A DNA stretch of 64,000 nt from Falsiroseomonas tokyonensis (GTDB lineage Bacteria > Pseudomonadota > Alphaproteobacteria > Acetobacterales > Acetobacteraceae), in NCBI RefSeq assembly GCF_019024325.1, contig NZ_JAFNJS010000002.1, positions 496,118 through 560,117 of the forward strand, in the 5' to 3' direction. The stretch's first letter is position 1. Each line of letters opens with the position of its first letter. The position numbers and the translations under genes are program-made. Below, piece after piece: positions 1-8,513 of this stretch. The notes under the pieces were generated by a model. The model made no database searches, was not told the origin of the DNA, and saw nothing but the letters and a program-made list of their open reading frames with translations.

Positions 1-656
1 GGCTGCGCCAGGTTGCGCAGCGAGGCCCGCGCCCAGGGCGTCGCCTCGCCCCAATAGGCGTCGTTGCGGGCCAGCGTGATGGACTCGCCGCGCGACCAGC
101 CGGTCAGGCGGAAGGGGCCGGTGCCGATGGCGGCGCGGCCCGCATCGAAATCGGCCGTGGTCGCGGCGGTGGCGCGGATGATCGGCACCTGGCTGAGATA
201 GACCGGCATCAGCGGAAAGGGCGTGGCGGTGCGCAGCACGACCGTCCGCGCATCGGGCGTCTCCACCGCCGTGATCTGGCGCAGATAGACGGCGAAGGAG
301 GAGGGCGAGCCAGGAACGGCGGCGGCCCGCTGCAGCGTATGCGCCACATCCGCCGCGGTCAGCGGCGCGCCGTCATGAAAGCGCACGCCGTCGCGCAGCG
401 TCAGGCGCCAGGTGGTGGGATCCGTCGCGGTCCAGGCGGTGGCCAGCGCCGCGGTCGGCCGCTGCCGCGCATCCAGCGCCACCAGCGGCTCATAGAGATG
501 CGGCGCGAAGGCCTTGTTGCCGCCGAAATTGTGCCAGTGCGGGTCGAGGCTGTTGGGGAAGAGCTCCACCCCCAGCCGGATCTCCTGCGCCGCGGCCGGC
601 GCGGCGAGGGCCAGCATCAAAGCGGCGAGCCAGGCGGTGCGCGGCGGGCGGGGCAT
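1..656 (-). CDS. ABC transporter substrate-binding protein, peptide/nickel type (family 5), 3' end cut off
   Basis: The first 218 codons of a periplasmic receptor of the SBP_bac_5 family (oligopeptide/dipeptide/nickel type) are present; the C-terminal half lies beyond the window edge. The N-terminus is a clear signal peptide (MPRPPRTAWLAALMLALA, then APAAAQE, cleavage near residue 24). The family landmarks follow in order: a SLDPHWHNFGG block near residue 40, YEPLVALD, then LRDGVRFHDGAPLTAADV near residues 85-105, which is the hallmark of the family. ATXXFDAGRAAIGTGPF near residue 180 is the usual start of lobe II contacts. It would bind its ligand in the periplasm and pass it to a Dpp/Opp-type permease, which is probably further left. 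The ligand cannot be told from this half. Confidence 0.9.
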   Translation of the reverse strand, partial: MPRPPRTAWLAALMLALAAPAAAQEIRLGVELFPNSLDPHWHNFGGNKAFAPHLYEPLVALDARQRPTAALATAWTATDPTTWRLTLRDGVRFHDGAPLTAADVAHTLQRAAAVPGSPSSFAVYLRQITAVETPDARTVVLRTATPFPLMPVYLSQVPIIRATAATTADFDAGRAAIGTGPFRLTGWSRGESITLARNDAYWGEATPWARASLRNLAQ

Positions 657-725
657 GGCGGATCTCCGAAGGGTGATCCACGATGGCAAGGCCGTCGCTG
701 TGCTGCAATACGGCTTGTATCCCGT

Positions 726-1454
726 CTATCGCTTCGCCCAGCTTATCGCCGCCCGCGCCAGCCCGTCGATCGTGTCGCAGACCGGGAAGGGCAGGGCCGG
801 GCCGGCCGCGATGCCGAGCGGGATCTCGGTGCAGCCCAGCACCACCGCCCGCGCGCCGCGCGCGGCCAGGGCGCGGGCGGCTTCCGCCAGGGGCGCATAG
901 GCGGCGGCGACGTCATTCGCCTTCACCCGCTCGATGCCCGGCGAGACCAGGCGCTGCATTTCCTCCTCGGTCGGCACCAGGCAGGTCCAGCCACGCGGTT
1001 CGAGGCGTTCCTGATACAGGCGCATGGCCAGCGTCCCCGCCGTGCCCATCAGCCCGATCGGTCCCGGGGTGACGCCAAGCCGCAGAAGTTCGGCCTCGGC
1101 GGCATCGACGATGTGCAGGATGGGCAGGGCGGTGGCCGACTGCATGCCCTCGAACCAGCCATGCGCGGTATTGCAGGGGATGGCGATGGCGCCGGCGCCG
1201 GCGGCCTCCAGCCCGCTTATGCCGCGCAGCAGGGCGGGCAGGGGGTCCTCGCCGCTGGCCATCCGCGCCGCGGTGCGGTCCGGCACACGCGGGTCGGACC
1301 AGAGCACGGCAGGGATATGATCCTGGTCGCGCGCGGCATCCGTCAGCAGCGTCAGGCGCAGCATGAACTGGGCCGAGGCGAGCGGCCCCATGCCGCCGAG
1401 CACGCCCAGGATCTGCGTATCGGGCTTCCCCACACCAAGACTTTTTTCCGACAT
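726..1454 (-). CDS. Aspartate/glutamate racemase family protein
   Basis: A 242-residue protein of the cofactor-independent Asp/Glu racemase superfamily. It opens with ILGVLGGMGPLAS, the usual phosphate/carboxylate loop. The two catalytic cysteines sit in PCNTAHGW (about residue 85) and in LGCTEIPL (about residue 205), so both half-sites look intact. Two-base racemisation of L-aspartate or a related amino acid in the cytoplasm is the family reaction. The frame stays open upstream to about 1745, but that part is antisense to the receptor gene beginning at 1501. The ATG at 1454 with a GACGAGG stretch in front gives the normal family length. It is divergent from the TRAP receptor gene, with only 46 bp between them. 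Substrate specificity is not readable. Confidence 0.85.
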   Translation of the reverse strand: MSEKSLGVGKPDTQILGVLGGMGPLASAQFMLRLTLLTDAARDQDHIPAVLWSDPRVPDRTAARMASGEDPLPALLRGISGLEAAGAGAIAIPCNTAHGWFEGMQSATALPILHIVDAAEAELLRLGVTPGPIGLMGTAGTLAMRLYQERLEPRGWTCLVPTEEEMQRLVSPGIERVKANDVAAAYAPLAEAARALAARGARAVVLGCTEIPLGIAAGPALPFPVCDTIDGLARAAISWAKR

Positions 1455-1481
1455 GCCGAGACCTCGTCCTATGCTTGGCGC

Positions 1482-1493
1482 GACTCCGGAGTC
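1482..1493. promoter_or_regulatory. Palindrome GACTCCGGAGTC in a divergent promoter gap
   Basis: A perfect 12-nt palindrome in the 46-bp gap between the racemase start (minus strand) and the TRAP receptor start (plus strand). Its position suits an operator, but such short GC-rich palindromes also arise by chance. Confidence 0.25.
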
Positions 1494-1500
1494 CCGAACG

Positions 1501-2472
1501 ATGCGCCGTCGTACCCTGCTCGCCCTCGGCACCAGCATGCCCTTCGCCGCCCTGTCGCAACAGGCCGGCGCCCAGCAGGCCTGGACCGCCGCGACCGAAT
1601 ACCCCGCCGGCGCCATGCCGGCCGAGGGGCTGGTGCGGCTGGCGGAGGCGGCGAAGCCGCTGGTGATCACGCCGGCCTTCGACGCGCCGGGCGGCGTGCG
1701 CTCCGCCGCCATGCCGCGCGCGGTGGCGGAGGGGAAGTTCGCCATCGGCGACGCCTTCGCGGGCGCGCTGGGCGGGCTGGACCCGGTCTTCCTGCTGTCC
1801 TCGCTGCCCTTCCTGGCGACCTCGGCGGCGGAGGCGAAGCGGCTGCTGGTGGCGGCGCGGCCGGCCTATCTGGCGGCGCTGGAGAAGCTGGATGTCACGC
1901 TGCTGCATGTTACGCCCTGGCCGCCCACCGGCATCTGGTCGCGCCGCCCGATCGCGACGCCCGCCGACCTGCGCGGGCTGAAGCTGCGCACCTATGACGC
2001 GACCGGCACGGAGACGATGCGGGCCCTGGGCGCGGAGGCGGAACTGCTGAGCTTCCAGGCGGTGGCGACGCGGCTGGCGGATGGGTCGCTGGATGCGGTG
2101 CTCTCCTCCGGCGATGGCGGCGCCGGGCGACGGCTGTGGGAGCATCTGCCCCATTTCACGGAAATCGGCTACGCCATGCCGGTCAGCCTGGCCTTCGGCA
2201 ACCAGGAAAGGCTTCGCTCCCTGACCGAGGCGCAGCGCGCCGAGCTGGAACGCGCCGCGACCCGCACCGAGACCAGCCTCTGGACCCTGCTGGAAACCCG
2301 CGACGCCGCCAACCAGCAGCGCATGCGGGAGAATGGCGTGACCATCGCCCAGCCCGGCGCGCCGCTGTTGGCGGCGCTGAAGGAGGCCGGCGGCGCGGCG
2401 GTGCGGGAGTGGGAGGCGAAGGCGGGATCCGCCGGGTCCGAGATCCTCGCCGCCTATCGCAGCGGCGGCTGA
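1501..2472 (+). CDS. TRAP transporter substrate-binding protein (DctP-like), no permease beside it
   Basis: A 323-residue periplasmic receptor. MRRRTLLALG begins a signal peptide that ends near QQAGAQQA (residue 26). The middle holds WPPTGIWSRRPIATPADLRG, a variant of the DctP signature in which a conserved Arg and the P-x-D-L-R-G-L-K-L-R segment (about residues 145-165) form the carboxylate-binding lobe. Receptors of this family bind carboxylates or similar acids and dock onto DctQM permeases. No DctQ or DctM gene is adjacent, since the next gene is a convergent TauE permease, so it must work with a permease encoded elsewhere. No good ribosome binding site precedes 1501. An in-frame ATG at 1471 is an alternative, but the signal peptide reads best from 1501. 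Confidence 0.82.
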   Translation: MRRRTLLALGTSMPFAALSQQAGAQQAWTAATEYPAGAMPAEGLVRLAEAAKPLVITPAFDAPGGVRSAAMPRAVAEGKFAIGDAFAGALGGLDPVFLLSSLPFLATSAAEAKRLLVAARPAYLAALEKLDVTLLHVTPWPPTGIWSRRPIATPADLRGLKLRTYDATGTETMRALGAEAELLSFQAVATRLADGSLDAVLSSGDGGAGRRLWEHLPHFTEIGYAMPVSLAFGNQERLRSLTEAQRAELERAATRTETSLWTLLETRDAANQQRMRENGVTIAQPGAPLLAALKEAGGAAVREWEAKAGSAGSEILAAYRSGG

Positions 2473-3240
2473 CTACAGCCCCGCCAGCCCGTCCCAGACC
2501 AGCTTGGCGCCGGTCACCGCCAGCATCGCATAGACGATGCGATAGAAGACCCGGTCGCTCATCCGCGCCTGCAGCCAGATGCCGAGCCTCACGCCCAGCG
2601 GGGCGAGGGGCAGCAGCACCAGGCTGGTCAGCAGGTTGGTGGCCGAAAGCTGGCCGAGGAAGGCATAGGGGATGAGCTTCACGTAGTTCATCACCGCGAA
2701 GAAGACGACCGTGGTCGCCGCCAGCGTCGCCCGGTCCAGCCGCAGCGGATAGAGATAGACCGCGAGCGGCGGCCCGCCGGCATGCGCCACCGTGCTGGTG
2801 AAGCCGGAGACCAGCCCCCAGAAGCCGCCCTTCACCCGGCTCGGCTGGGCCGGCGCCGGCACCGCGCGGCCGGGCCGCGCCTGCCAGAGGCTGCGCGCCA
2901 GGAAGGCCAGCGCGATGCCGCCCACCATCAGCTTCACGGCGGCATCGTTCATCAGCCCGAAGACCGCCGCACCGGCCGCAATCCCCAGAAGCCCGCCCGG
3001 CAGGATGATGCGCAGCTGCTCCCAGCTCCAGCGCCGCCACCAGGCGCGCAGCGAGGAAATGTCCATCGCACACAGCACCGGCAGGGCGATGCCGGCGGCC
3101 TGCGGCGCCGGGACGATCAGCGCCATCAGCGGCACCGCGACATTGCCGGCGCCGGAGGCGAAGCCGCCCTTGCTGACACCCGTCAGCACGAAGGCCGGCG
3201 CGGCGAGCACCCAGAACCAGGGGTCTGTGATGATGGACAA
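2473..3240 (-). CDS. TauE/SafE family membrane permease
   Basis: A 255-residue multi-span membrane protein of the TauE/SafE (sulfite exporter/anion permease, DUF81) family. It starts with the familiar SIITDPWFWVLAAPAFVLTG, then GVSKGGFASGAGNVAVPLMAL, the first half of the internal repeat. The second half is GFTSTVAHAGGPPLAVYL. Family members move sulfite, sulfonates or organic anions across the inner membrane. The start is uncertain: TTG at 3240 gives the usual N-terminus directly before the first helix. An in-frame ATG at 3318 would add 26 residues that look like upstream DNA rather than protein. The stop codon abuts the stop of the convergent TRAP receptor. It is divergent from a second TauE/SafE gene. 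Confidence 0.85.
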   Translation of the reverse strand: MSIITDPWFWVLAAPAFVLTGVSKGGFASGAGNVAVPLMALIVPAPQAAGIALPVLCAMDISSLRAWWRRWSWEQLRIILPGGLLGIAAGAAVFGLMNDAAVKLMVGGIALAFLARSLWQARPGRAVPAPAQPSRVKGGFWGLVSGFTSTVAHAGGPPLAVYLYPLRLDRATLAATTVVFFAVMNYVKLIPYAFLGQLSATNLLTSLVLLPLAPLGVRLGIWLQARMSDRVFYRIVYAMLAVTGAKLVWDGLAGL

Positions 3241-3335
3241 GCGTGGGACCCCGGGATGACGCGGTGGGAGGGGGGGTGTATGGCACGCGACATTCCCGCC
3301 TGCACCACCCGCCCGCATCAGGAGTTGCCTGCATC

Positions 3336-4166
3336 ATGGAGCATATGACGGACCCGATGTGGCTGGCGGGCCTCGCCGTCGCGATGGCGCTGACCGGCAT
3401 CGTCTCCGGCACGCTGGCGGGGCTTCTGGGCGTCGGCGGCGGCATCGTCATCGTGCCGGTGCTGTTCAACGTCTTTCCGCTATTCGGGATTCCGGAGGCG
3501 GTGCAGATGAAGCTGGCGGTGGGCACCTCGCTCGCCACCATCATCCCCACCAGTATCCAGTCCGCGCGCAAGCACTATCTGAAGGGCACCATGGACGTGC
3601 CGCTGCTGAAGTCGCTGGCGCCGTCCATCGGCGTCGGCGTGCTGCTCGGCACCGTGCTGGCGATCTGGCTGAAGGGGGAGGCGCTGACGCTGGTCTTCGC
3701 CACCATCGCCATCCTGGTCGCGCTGAACATGGGTTTCACGGGCGCGGACTGGAAGCTGCGGGACAGCTTCCCGGGCGGCGTGCTGCGCCAGGCGATCGGC
3801 GGCTTCATCGGCACGGTCAGCGCCATGATGGGCATCGGCGGCGGCACGGTGGGGGTGCCGATCCTGTCCATGTTCGGCGCGCCGATCCGCGGCGCGGTGG
3901 CCACCGCCAGCGTCTTCGGCATCATCATTTCCATCCCCGCCAGCATCGGCTTCATCTATGGCGGCTGGGGCGACCCGCTGCTGCCGCCGCTGAGCCTCGG
4001 CTATGTCAACCTGATCGGCTTCGCGCTGATCGTGCCGAGCTCGATGATCGCAGCCCCCTGGGGCGTGCACCTGGCGCATACCATCCCGCCGCTGCTGCTG
4101 AAGCGGGCCTTCGCGCTGTTCCTGTTCATCACGGCGATGCGGATGTTCTATTCGCTGACCGTGTGA
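3336..4166 (+). CDS. TauE/SafE family membrane permease
   Basis: A 276-residue TauE/SafE permease with about eight membrane segments. The paired repeat motifs are GTLAGLLGVGGGIVIVPVL (about residues 25-43) and GTVSAMMGIGGGTVGVPIL (about residues 155-173). These glycine-rich hairpins define the family. An AGGAG ribosome binding site lies 11 nt before ATG 3336. It differs strongly from its divergent neighbour (long versus short GVGGG loop), so the two are not recent duplicates. The likely role is uptake or export of small anions such as sulfite or sulfoacetate; the substrate is unknown. Sulfite oxidase-like genes occur 22 kb away, and no direct link can be shown. Confidence 0.87.
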   Translation: MEHMTDPMWLAGLAVAMALTGIVSGTLAGLLGVGGGIVIVPVLFNVFPLFGIPEAVQMKLAVGTSLATIIPTSIQSARKHYLKGTMDVPLLKSLAPSIGVGVLLGTVLAIWLKGEALTLVFATIAILVALNMGFTGADWKLRDSFPGGVLRQAIGGFIGTVSAMMGIGGGTVGVPILSMFGAPIRGAVATASVFGIIISIPASIGFIYGGWGDPLLPPLSLGYVNLIGFALIVPSSMIAAPWGVHLAHTIPPLLLKRAFALFLFITAMRMFYSLTV

Positions 4167-4182
4167 GGCGGGAGCGCGGTGG

Positions 4183-4629
4183 TCAGCGCCGCCGCGCCTC
4201 GAAGAAGGTCTTGCCGCCGCGCGTGAAGCCGGCGGCCTCGTAGAAGCGCAGCGTCGCCTCCTGCTTCGAACCGCTGGCCAGCATCACCTTGTAGCAATCT
4301 GCCGCACAGGCCGCGTCCAGCGCCGCCCTCAGCACGCCGTGGCCGAGGCCGCGCCGGCGGAAATCGGCATGGGTGACGACATTCTCGATCACGGCATAGG
4401 GCCGGCCGCCGCGGGTGAGGTTCGGCACGACGACCAGGGTGCATGAGGCGACGGGACGCCCCGCTTCCGCCGCCACGAAAACGGTGGTCAGCCCGGATTG
4501 GAGCAGGGCCTGCCAGGCGGCCTCCGCCACGGCCGGGGCGGGTGGGGCATTGTCCGGGCTCAGATGCCGGTACAGTTCCAGCATCCCGGGCAGGTCCTCG
4601 GCCCGGGCCGGGCGGATCACGGCCGCCAT
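4183..4629 (-). CDS. GNAT family N-acetyltransferase
   Basis: A 148-residue acetyl-CoA-dependent N-acetyltransferase. Motif A is visible as VVTHADFRRRGLGHGVLRAAL (R-R-x-G-x-G pyrophosphate loop, about residues 84-104). It is followed by CYKVMLASG and LRFYEAAGF, the usual motif B end. The start codon lies 13 nt inside the end of the ABC permease gene, so translation is probably coupled to it. The acetyl acceptor is unknown. Its place at the end of an ABC uptake operon may mean that it modifies the imported compound, but hitchhiking is equally possible. Confidence 0.85.
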   Translation of the reverse strand: MAAVIRPARAEDLPGMLELYRHLSPDNAPPAPAVAEAAWQALLQSGLTTVFVAAEAGRPVASCTLVVVPNLTRGGRPYAVIENVVTHADFRRRGLGHGVLRAALDAACAADCYKVMLASGSKQEATLRFYEAAGFTRGGKTFFEARRR

Positions 4630-6296
4630 GGCAGCGTCCCGGCCGGCAGGCGCCGCGCGGCCAGCGTCGCGGCCGCCATCAGCCCGGCGCTCAGCAGCAG
4701 CGCCAGGCAGGAGACGGCGGCGGCCAGCGGCGACTGCCCGCTTTCCTGAAGACTGAAGACCAGCACCCCCAGCGTCTGCGTCCCCGGCCCGTAGAGCAGG
4801 GAGGAGACGGTCACCTCGTTCACCGCCGTCAGCGCCACCAGGATGCCGCCGGCGGCCAAGGCGGGGGCCAGCGGCGGCAGGTGCACCGACCACAGGCGCC
4901 GCCACGGCCCGGCCCCCATGCCGCGCGCCGCATCTTCCAGCAGCGGATCGAGCCGCGCGGCCGCGGCCGCGGCGGGGCGCAGGGCGAGGGCCTGGAAGCG
5001 GGTGAGATAGGCGAAGAGGATCACCCCGAGCGTGCCATACAGCGCCCCGCCGCCCGGCAGCGACAGCACCACCAGGATGGCGGCCACCCCGGTGCAGGCG
5101 CCGGGCAGGGCATAGGGCAGGTCCGTCGCGGTGGCCGCCAGCCGCACCGGCCGGGCGCGCAGCGTCAGCGCGATGGGCAGCGCGGCGGCCGCCAGCAGCA
5201 GCGCGGCCCCGGCCGAGAGCAGCAGCGAATTGCCGAAGGCGCGCCCGGTCTGCGCATTGGCCGCGACGGCGGCGGCGAAGTGGCGCAGCGTCGCCGTCGT
5301 GGCGGTCAGCTCCATGCCGATGGCCGGCACCAGGGCGGCGGCCAGCAGCGCCAGCATCGGCACCGCCAGCACGATGGCCAGGTACAGCCCGACTAGCCCC
5401 AGCACCACAGCTTGACCCGCCGGCGGCAGCGGCACCGGCGCGAAGGGCATCCGCCCCGCCGCCGGCGCCCGCCGCGCCGCCAGCGCCTGCAGCACCAGCG
5501 CGGGCGCGGCCATGGCCGCCAGCAGCAGGGCCAGCGCCGCGGCCTCCGCCAGCGCGGCGGTGCCGCCGGAGGACAGGCGCTGCCAGATCAGCACCGGCAG
5601 CACCGGAAACCGCGCCGGGATGCCGATCAGCGCGCCCACGCCGAAATTGCCCAGCGCGGCGACATAGGCGAGGCCCGCGCCCGCCAGCAATCCCGGCGCC
5701 AGAAGCGGCCAGACGGCGCGGCGCAGCGCCGCCTCCGGCCCCGCGCCCAGGCCGCGGGCGGCCAATACCACCTCGCCCGGCACCCGGCGCAGCAGGGCGG
5801 CGGTGGCCAGCAGCACCAGCGGCGCCGATTGCACGGCCAGCAGCAGCGCCATGCCGGCGGGGGAATAGATCGGGTTGGGCGTGCCGATCGGCGGCGCCAG
5901 GTCCAGCGCCAGCAGCAGTGGGGAGGCCGGGCCGCCGGCCTGGATCCAGCCCAGCGCCATCACCTGCGCCGGCACCAGCGCCGGCAGCACGGCGCAGAAG
6001 ATCAGCGTGCGGCGCGCCGGCAGGCCGCGCAGCAGCAGCGCCCAGGCCAGCGCCGCGCCGATCAGCGTAGCCAGCGCGGCGGCGCACAACGACAGGGCCA
6101 GCGACCGCCAGGCGGCGCGCCAGATCGCCGCATCGCCCAGCGCATTGACCACCGCCGTGCCGGCCAGCGCCTCCGCCAGCAGCCGCGCCAGCGGGATGGC
6201 GCCCACCAGCAGCAGCCAGCCGAGCGACAGCGCCGCAATGCCCCGCCCGAGGCCCAACACCTGGTCCCCGGGCGTCTGGTCCTGGTGCCGCGTCAA
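4617..6296 (-). CDS. ABC transporter permease, fused two-domain FbpB/ThiP type
   Basis: A 559-residue inner-membrane protein made of two homologous BPD_transp_1 halves with about twelve helices. Each half carries an EAA-type cytoplasmic loop that docks an ATPase: VVLAARGLGAGPEAALRRAVWP near residues 175-196, and LLEDAARGMGAGPWRRLWSVHLP near 455-477. This double-domain layout is typical of iron(III), thiamine and phosphonate-type importers (FbpB, ThiP). The receptor gene ends 16 nt upstream, so the two form one operon. No ATPase gene is present on either side, so the pair must share an ATPase from elsewhere or be non-functional. Confidence 0.88.
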   Translation of the reverse strand: MTRHQDQTPGDQVLGLGRGIAALSLGWLLLVGAIPLARLLAEALAGTAVVNALGDAAIWRAAWRSLALSLCAAALATLIGAALAWALLLRGLPARRTLIFCAVLPALVPAQVMALGWIQAGGPASPLLLALDLAPPIGTPNPIYSPAGMALLLAVQSAPLVLLATAALLRRVPGEVVLAARGLGAGPEAALRRAVWPLLAPGLLAGAGLAYVAALGNFGVGALIGIPARFPVLPVLIWQRLSSGGTAALAEAAALALLLAAMAAPALVLQALAARRAPAAGRMPFAPVPLPPAGQAVVLGLVGLYLAIVLAVPMLALLAAALVPAIGMELTATTATLRHFAAAVAANAQTGRAFGNSLLLSAGAALLLAAAALPIALTLRARPVRLAATATDLPYALPGACTGVAAILVVLSLPGGGALYGTLGVILFAYLTRFQALALRPAAAAAARLDPLLEDAARGMGAGPWRRLWSVHLPPLAPALAAGGILVALTAVNEVTVSSLLYGPGTQTLGVLVFSLQESGQSPLAAAVSCLALLLSAGLMAAATLAARRLPAGTLPWRP

Positions 6297-6312
6297 TTTG
6301 GCAGCGGGCGCC

Positions 6313-7329
6313 TCAGCCGCCGGTCAGGGCGGCGAAGCGGCGCAGGATCTCGGCCTGGTCGGCCGCGGCGCGCGCCGCATCCAGCGGCATGATGCGGATC
6401 GACTTCGGATCGGGAAAGCCGGCGGGCGGCGCCACCTCCGGGTCGATCGGCAGGAAGCCCTGGCGGGAGGCCAGCTGCTGGCCCTCCCGCGACAGCAGGA
6501 AATCCAGGAAGGCAATGGCCGCCGGCACGTTGCGGGCGGTGGAGAGGATCGCCGCCGGTTCGGTGATGGCGGAGACGCCATCCTCCGGAAAGACGAAGCG
6601 CACCGGGGCGCCGCGCGCGGCCTCGCGGATCGGCAGGTAGTCGATGGCGATGCCGAAGGCGCGCTCGGCACCCGCCACCGCCTGCATCACCGGGCCATTG
6701 CCGCCGCGCGCCTGCACGCCGTTCTGCACCAGCCGCTCGACATAGGACCAGCCGAGAGCCGGGTTCTGCGCCAGCGCCGTGACATGGATGGCGGCGGCAC
6801 CGGAGACGGCGGGCGAGGGCATGGCCACCTGGTTGCGCGCGCGGGGATCCAGCAGATCGGTCCAGGCCTTCGGCACGAAGGGCGCGCGGGCATGGTGGAC
6901 GATACCGGTGGTGATCAGCTTGGTGGCGAAATAGCCGCGCGCGGCATCCACCTGCGCCGGCGGGGTGCCGCCCAACTGCACCTCCGGGCTCGGCCGCAGC
7001 CGGCCCTCGCTGCGCAGCCCCTCGAAGGTCAGGCTATCGGCCAGCAGCAGCACGTCGGGGCGGGGCTGGCCGGCGGCGATCTCGGCGCGCAGCCGGGTCA
7101 TGATCTGGCCGGTGCCGGCGCGGATCCATTCCACGGTGACGCCGGGGTGGCGCGCCCGGAAGGCTTCCACCGTCTGCGCCGCATCGGGCTCGAGCTGCGA
7201 GGTATAGAGCACCAGCGGGCCGGTGATCCCGCCTGTGGAGCCCCCTTGGGCCAGCGCCGGGCTGGCGAGAAGCCGGCTGGAGGCCAAGCCTGCCGCGGCC
7301 AAGCCGAAACTCCGCCTGTCGAATGCCAT
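6313..7329 (-). CDS. ABC transporter substrate-binding protein, FbpA/ThiB (family 1) type
   Basis: A 338-residue periplasmic receptor. The N-terminus, MAFDRRSFGLAAAGLASS, contains an RR pair before a hydrophobic run, so export may be by Tat. Processing is expected after SPALAQG (about residue 29). LVLYTSQLEPDAAQTVEAF, FRARHPGVTVEWIRAGTGQI and later AIDYLPIREAARGAPVRFVFPEDG follow the iron/phosphonate/thiamine receptor fold. The C-terminal segment NVPAAIAFLDFLLSREGQQ is the typical closing motif. It delivers its ligand to the fused permease immediately downstream. Iron(III), thiamine or an aminophosphonate are the family options, and none can be preferred. Confidence 0.87.
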   Translation of the reverse strand: MAFDRRSFGLAAAGLASSRLLASPALAQGGSTGGITGPLVLYTSQLEPDAAQTVEAFRARHPGVTVEWIRAGTGQIMTRLRAEIAAGQPRPDVLLLADSLTFEGLRSEGRLRPSPEVQLGGTPPAQVDAARGYFATKLITTGIVHHARAPFVPKAWTDLLDPRARNQVAMPSPAVSGAAAIHVTALAQNPALGWSYVERLVQNGVQARGGNGPVMQAVAGAERAFGIAIDYLPIREAARGAPVRFVFPEDGVSAITEPAAILSTARNVPAAIAFLDFLLSREGQQLASRQGFLPIDPEVAPPAGFPDPKSIRIMPLDAARAAADQAEILRRFAALTGG

Positions 7330-7484
7330 CGTTTCCCCGCTGCATGAACGCTGCGCCGATCTAGAGCGGCCCGTGCGGGTCGGGCAGGGGGGGTGTGTGA
7401 ACTTCGCGTGGCTTTTTTCGCCAAGCGGTCGGGTTCGGCGGCGCGGGGCCCCTCCCGCCCCGGCCGCCGCTGCCCCGATCCGGG

Positions 7485-8135
7485 TCAGGGAGGGGTCATG
7501 AAATTGGCTGTCGCGCTGGCGCGGCCGATCAGGGATTGCAGCTCCGGCGCCTGATGCCCATCCACCGCGGTCAGCGCGTCCATCGGGCAGAAATACTCAT
7601 GCGGCTGCGGCATCTGCGACTTGGCGAAGCCGTTGTAGTGGCGCGCCTTCAGCCCGTAGAGCACGCGCACATCGCGCACCGGCAGCACCAGCGGCTCCCT
7701 CGGCGCCTCCCGCAGCAGGCGGATCAGCCGCCAGCGGGGGGTCTCGTCCTCCGCGCCCACGCGGTCCAGCAGCCAGCGCAGCGGGCAGACCACGAGCAGG
7801 GAGGTGGTGGAGGGGGCGAAGCGTGCCCGCTTGTCCTGCAGGTTGGTGATGGAGCCGCAGGCCTCGATGCAGAGGATATCGGCGTAGCGGTCGGCGGGGT
7901 CGGGGCTGAAATGCAGCCAGAGCCCGTCCGGGATGGTGCGGTAGGTATTGGTGCCCGGCAGCTTCAGGAAGGGCTGCGCGACCATCGACAGATCTCCCGG
8001 CCGGCCGCGCAGCCAGGTGCCCGGCTGCTTCGGCGTGCGCACCGCCCCCGGCGGGCGCTGCGGCCAGAGGCGCAGGCGGTTGCGCACGAGTTCGTCGAGT
8101 TCCTTGCCGGAGCCCAGTCGGAGATGCTCGCTCAT
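7485..8135 (-). CDS. Conserved-looking hypothetical protein, 216 residues
   Basis: I do not recognise this family. The protein is soluble, with no signal peptide or transmembrane segment. It is rich in Trp, Arg and Pro and contains a central hydrophobic strand pair, FAPSTTSLLVVCPLRWLLD (about residues 115-133). Other landmarks are GLWLHFSPDPADRYADILCIEACGS (about residues 75-100) and KARHYNGFAKSQMPQPHEYF (about residues 165-185). Codon usage matches the neighbours. ATG 8135 has AGGAG 11 nt upstream, so I chose it over an in-frame ATG at 8162. The gene stands alone after a long upstream gap, which suggests its own promoter and regulation. Confidence 0.7.
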   Translation of the reverse strand: MSEHLRLGSGKELDELVRNRLRLWPQRPPGAVRTPKQPGTWLRGRPGDLSMVAQPFLKLPGTNTYRTIPDGLWLHFSPDPADRYADILCIEACGSITNLQDKRARFAPSTTSLLVVCPLRWLLDRVGAEDETPRWRLIRLLREAPREPLVLPVRDVRVLYGLKARHYNGFAKSQMPQPHEYFCPMDALTAVDGHQAPELQSLIGRASATANFMTPP

Positions 8136-8316
8136 ATGGTTTAGATCTCCTGTGGATATCAACCCTGCGTAGATAGATTCCTCGAAAAGCCTTCGAGTTC
8201 AAGGCGAAAATTCAGGCTTCGTTAAGAAAACACCCGCCGGGGTTGCAGAATCGCCCCGACTACGCGGAAGGCCAGAGCGAGATGCGGCGCCCTCCCGGAC
8301 CCCGCGAAGCGCGCGC

Positions 8317-8381
8317 GCAATTGCAGCGGCGGATTTTTCCACAGGCTTTCAATTGCTTGGGCGGGCGCCGCAATTGCAGCG
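8317..8381. repeat. Direct repeat GCAATTGCAGCG (two exact copies plus one partial)
   Basis: The 12-mer GCAATTGCAGCG occurs at 8317-8328 and 8370-8381, and a third core, TCAATTGC, at 8349-8356. The CAATTG cores start at 8318, 8350 and 8371, so the spacings are 32 and 21 bp, close to three and two helical turns. Each core is palindromic. This fits a set of sites for one DNA-binding protein on one face of the helix, upstream of the hypothetical gene on the minus strand. Confidence 0.4.
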
Positions 8382-8513
8382 CGGAGGATCTCGCGCCGTC
8401 GCAACGGTCAGCATCCATGTCCTGCCGGGGCCACGATTTTTTTCACTTCGGGGGGCGGCGGGGCGTCCAGGGCGGCGGTTGTGGGCTGCCACGCCGCCTC
8501 TACCGGCACGCAA

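Noticed and set aside
1455-1745. N-terminal extension of the Asp/Glu racemase frame
   Set aside because: It lies antisense to the TRAP receptor signal peptide. The motif start and ribosome binding site fit 1454.
4630-6087. Long open frame in phase with the GNAT gene
   Set aside because: It is an Ala/Gly/Arg-rich shadow of the fused ABC permease on the same strand. Only the last 148 codons look like a protein.
8222-8404. 60-codon frame in the intergenic region
   Set aside because: It lacks a start signal, covers the repeated GCAATTGC elements and has an atypical composition.
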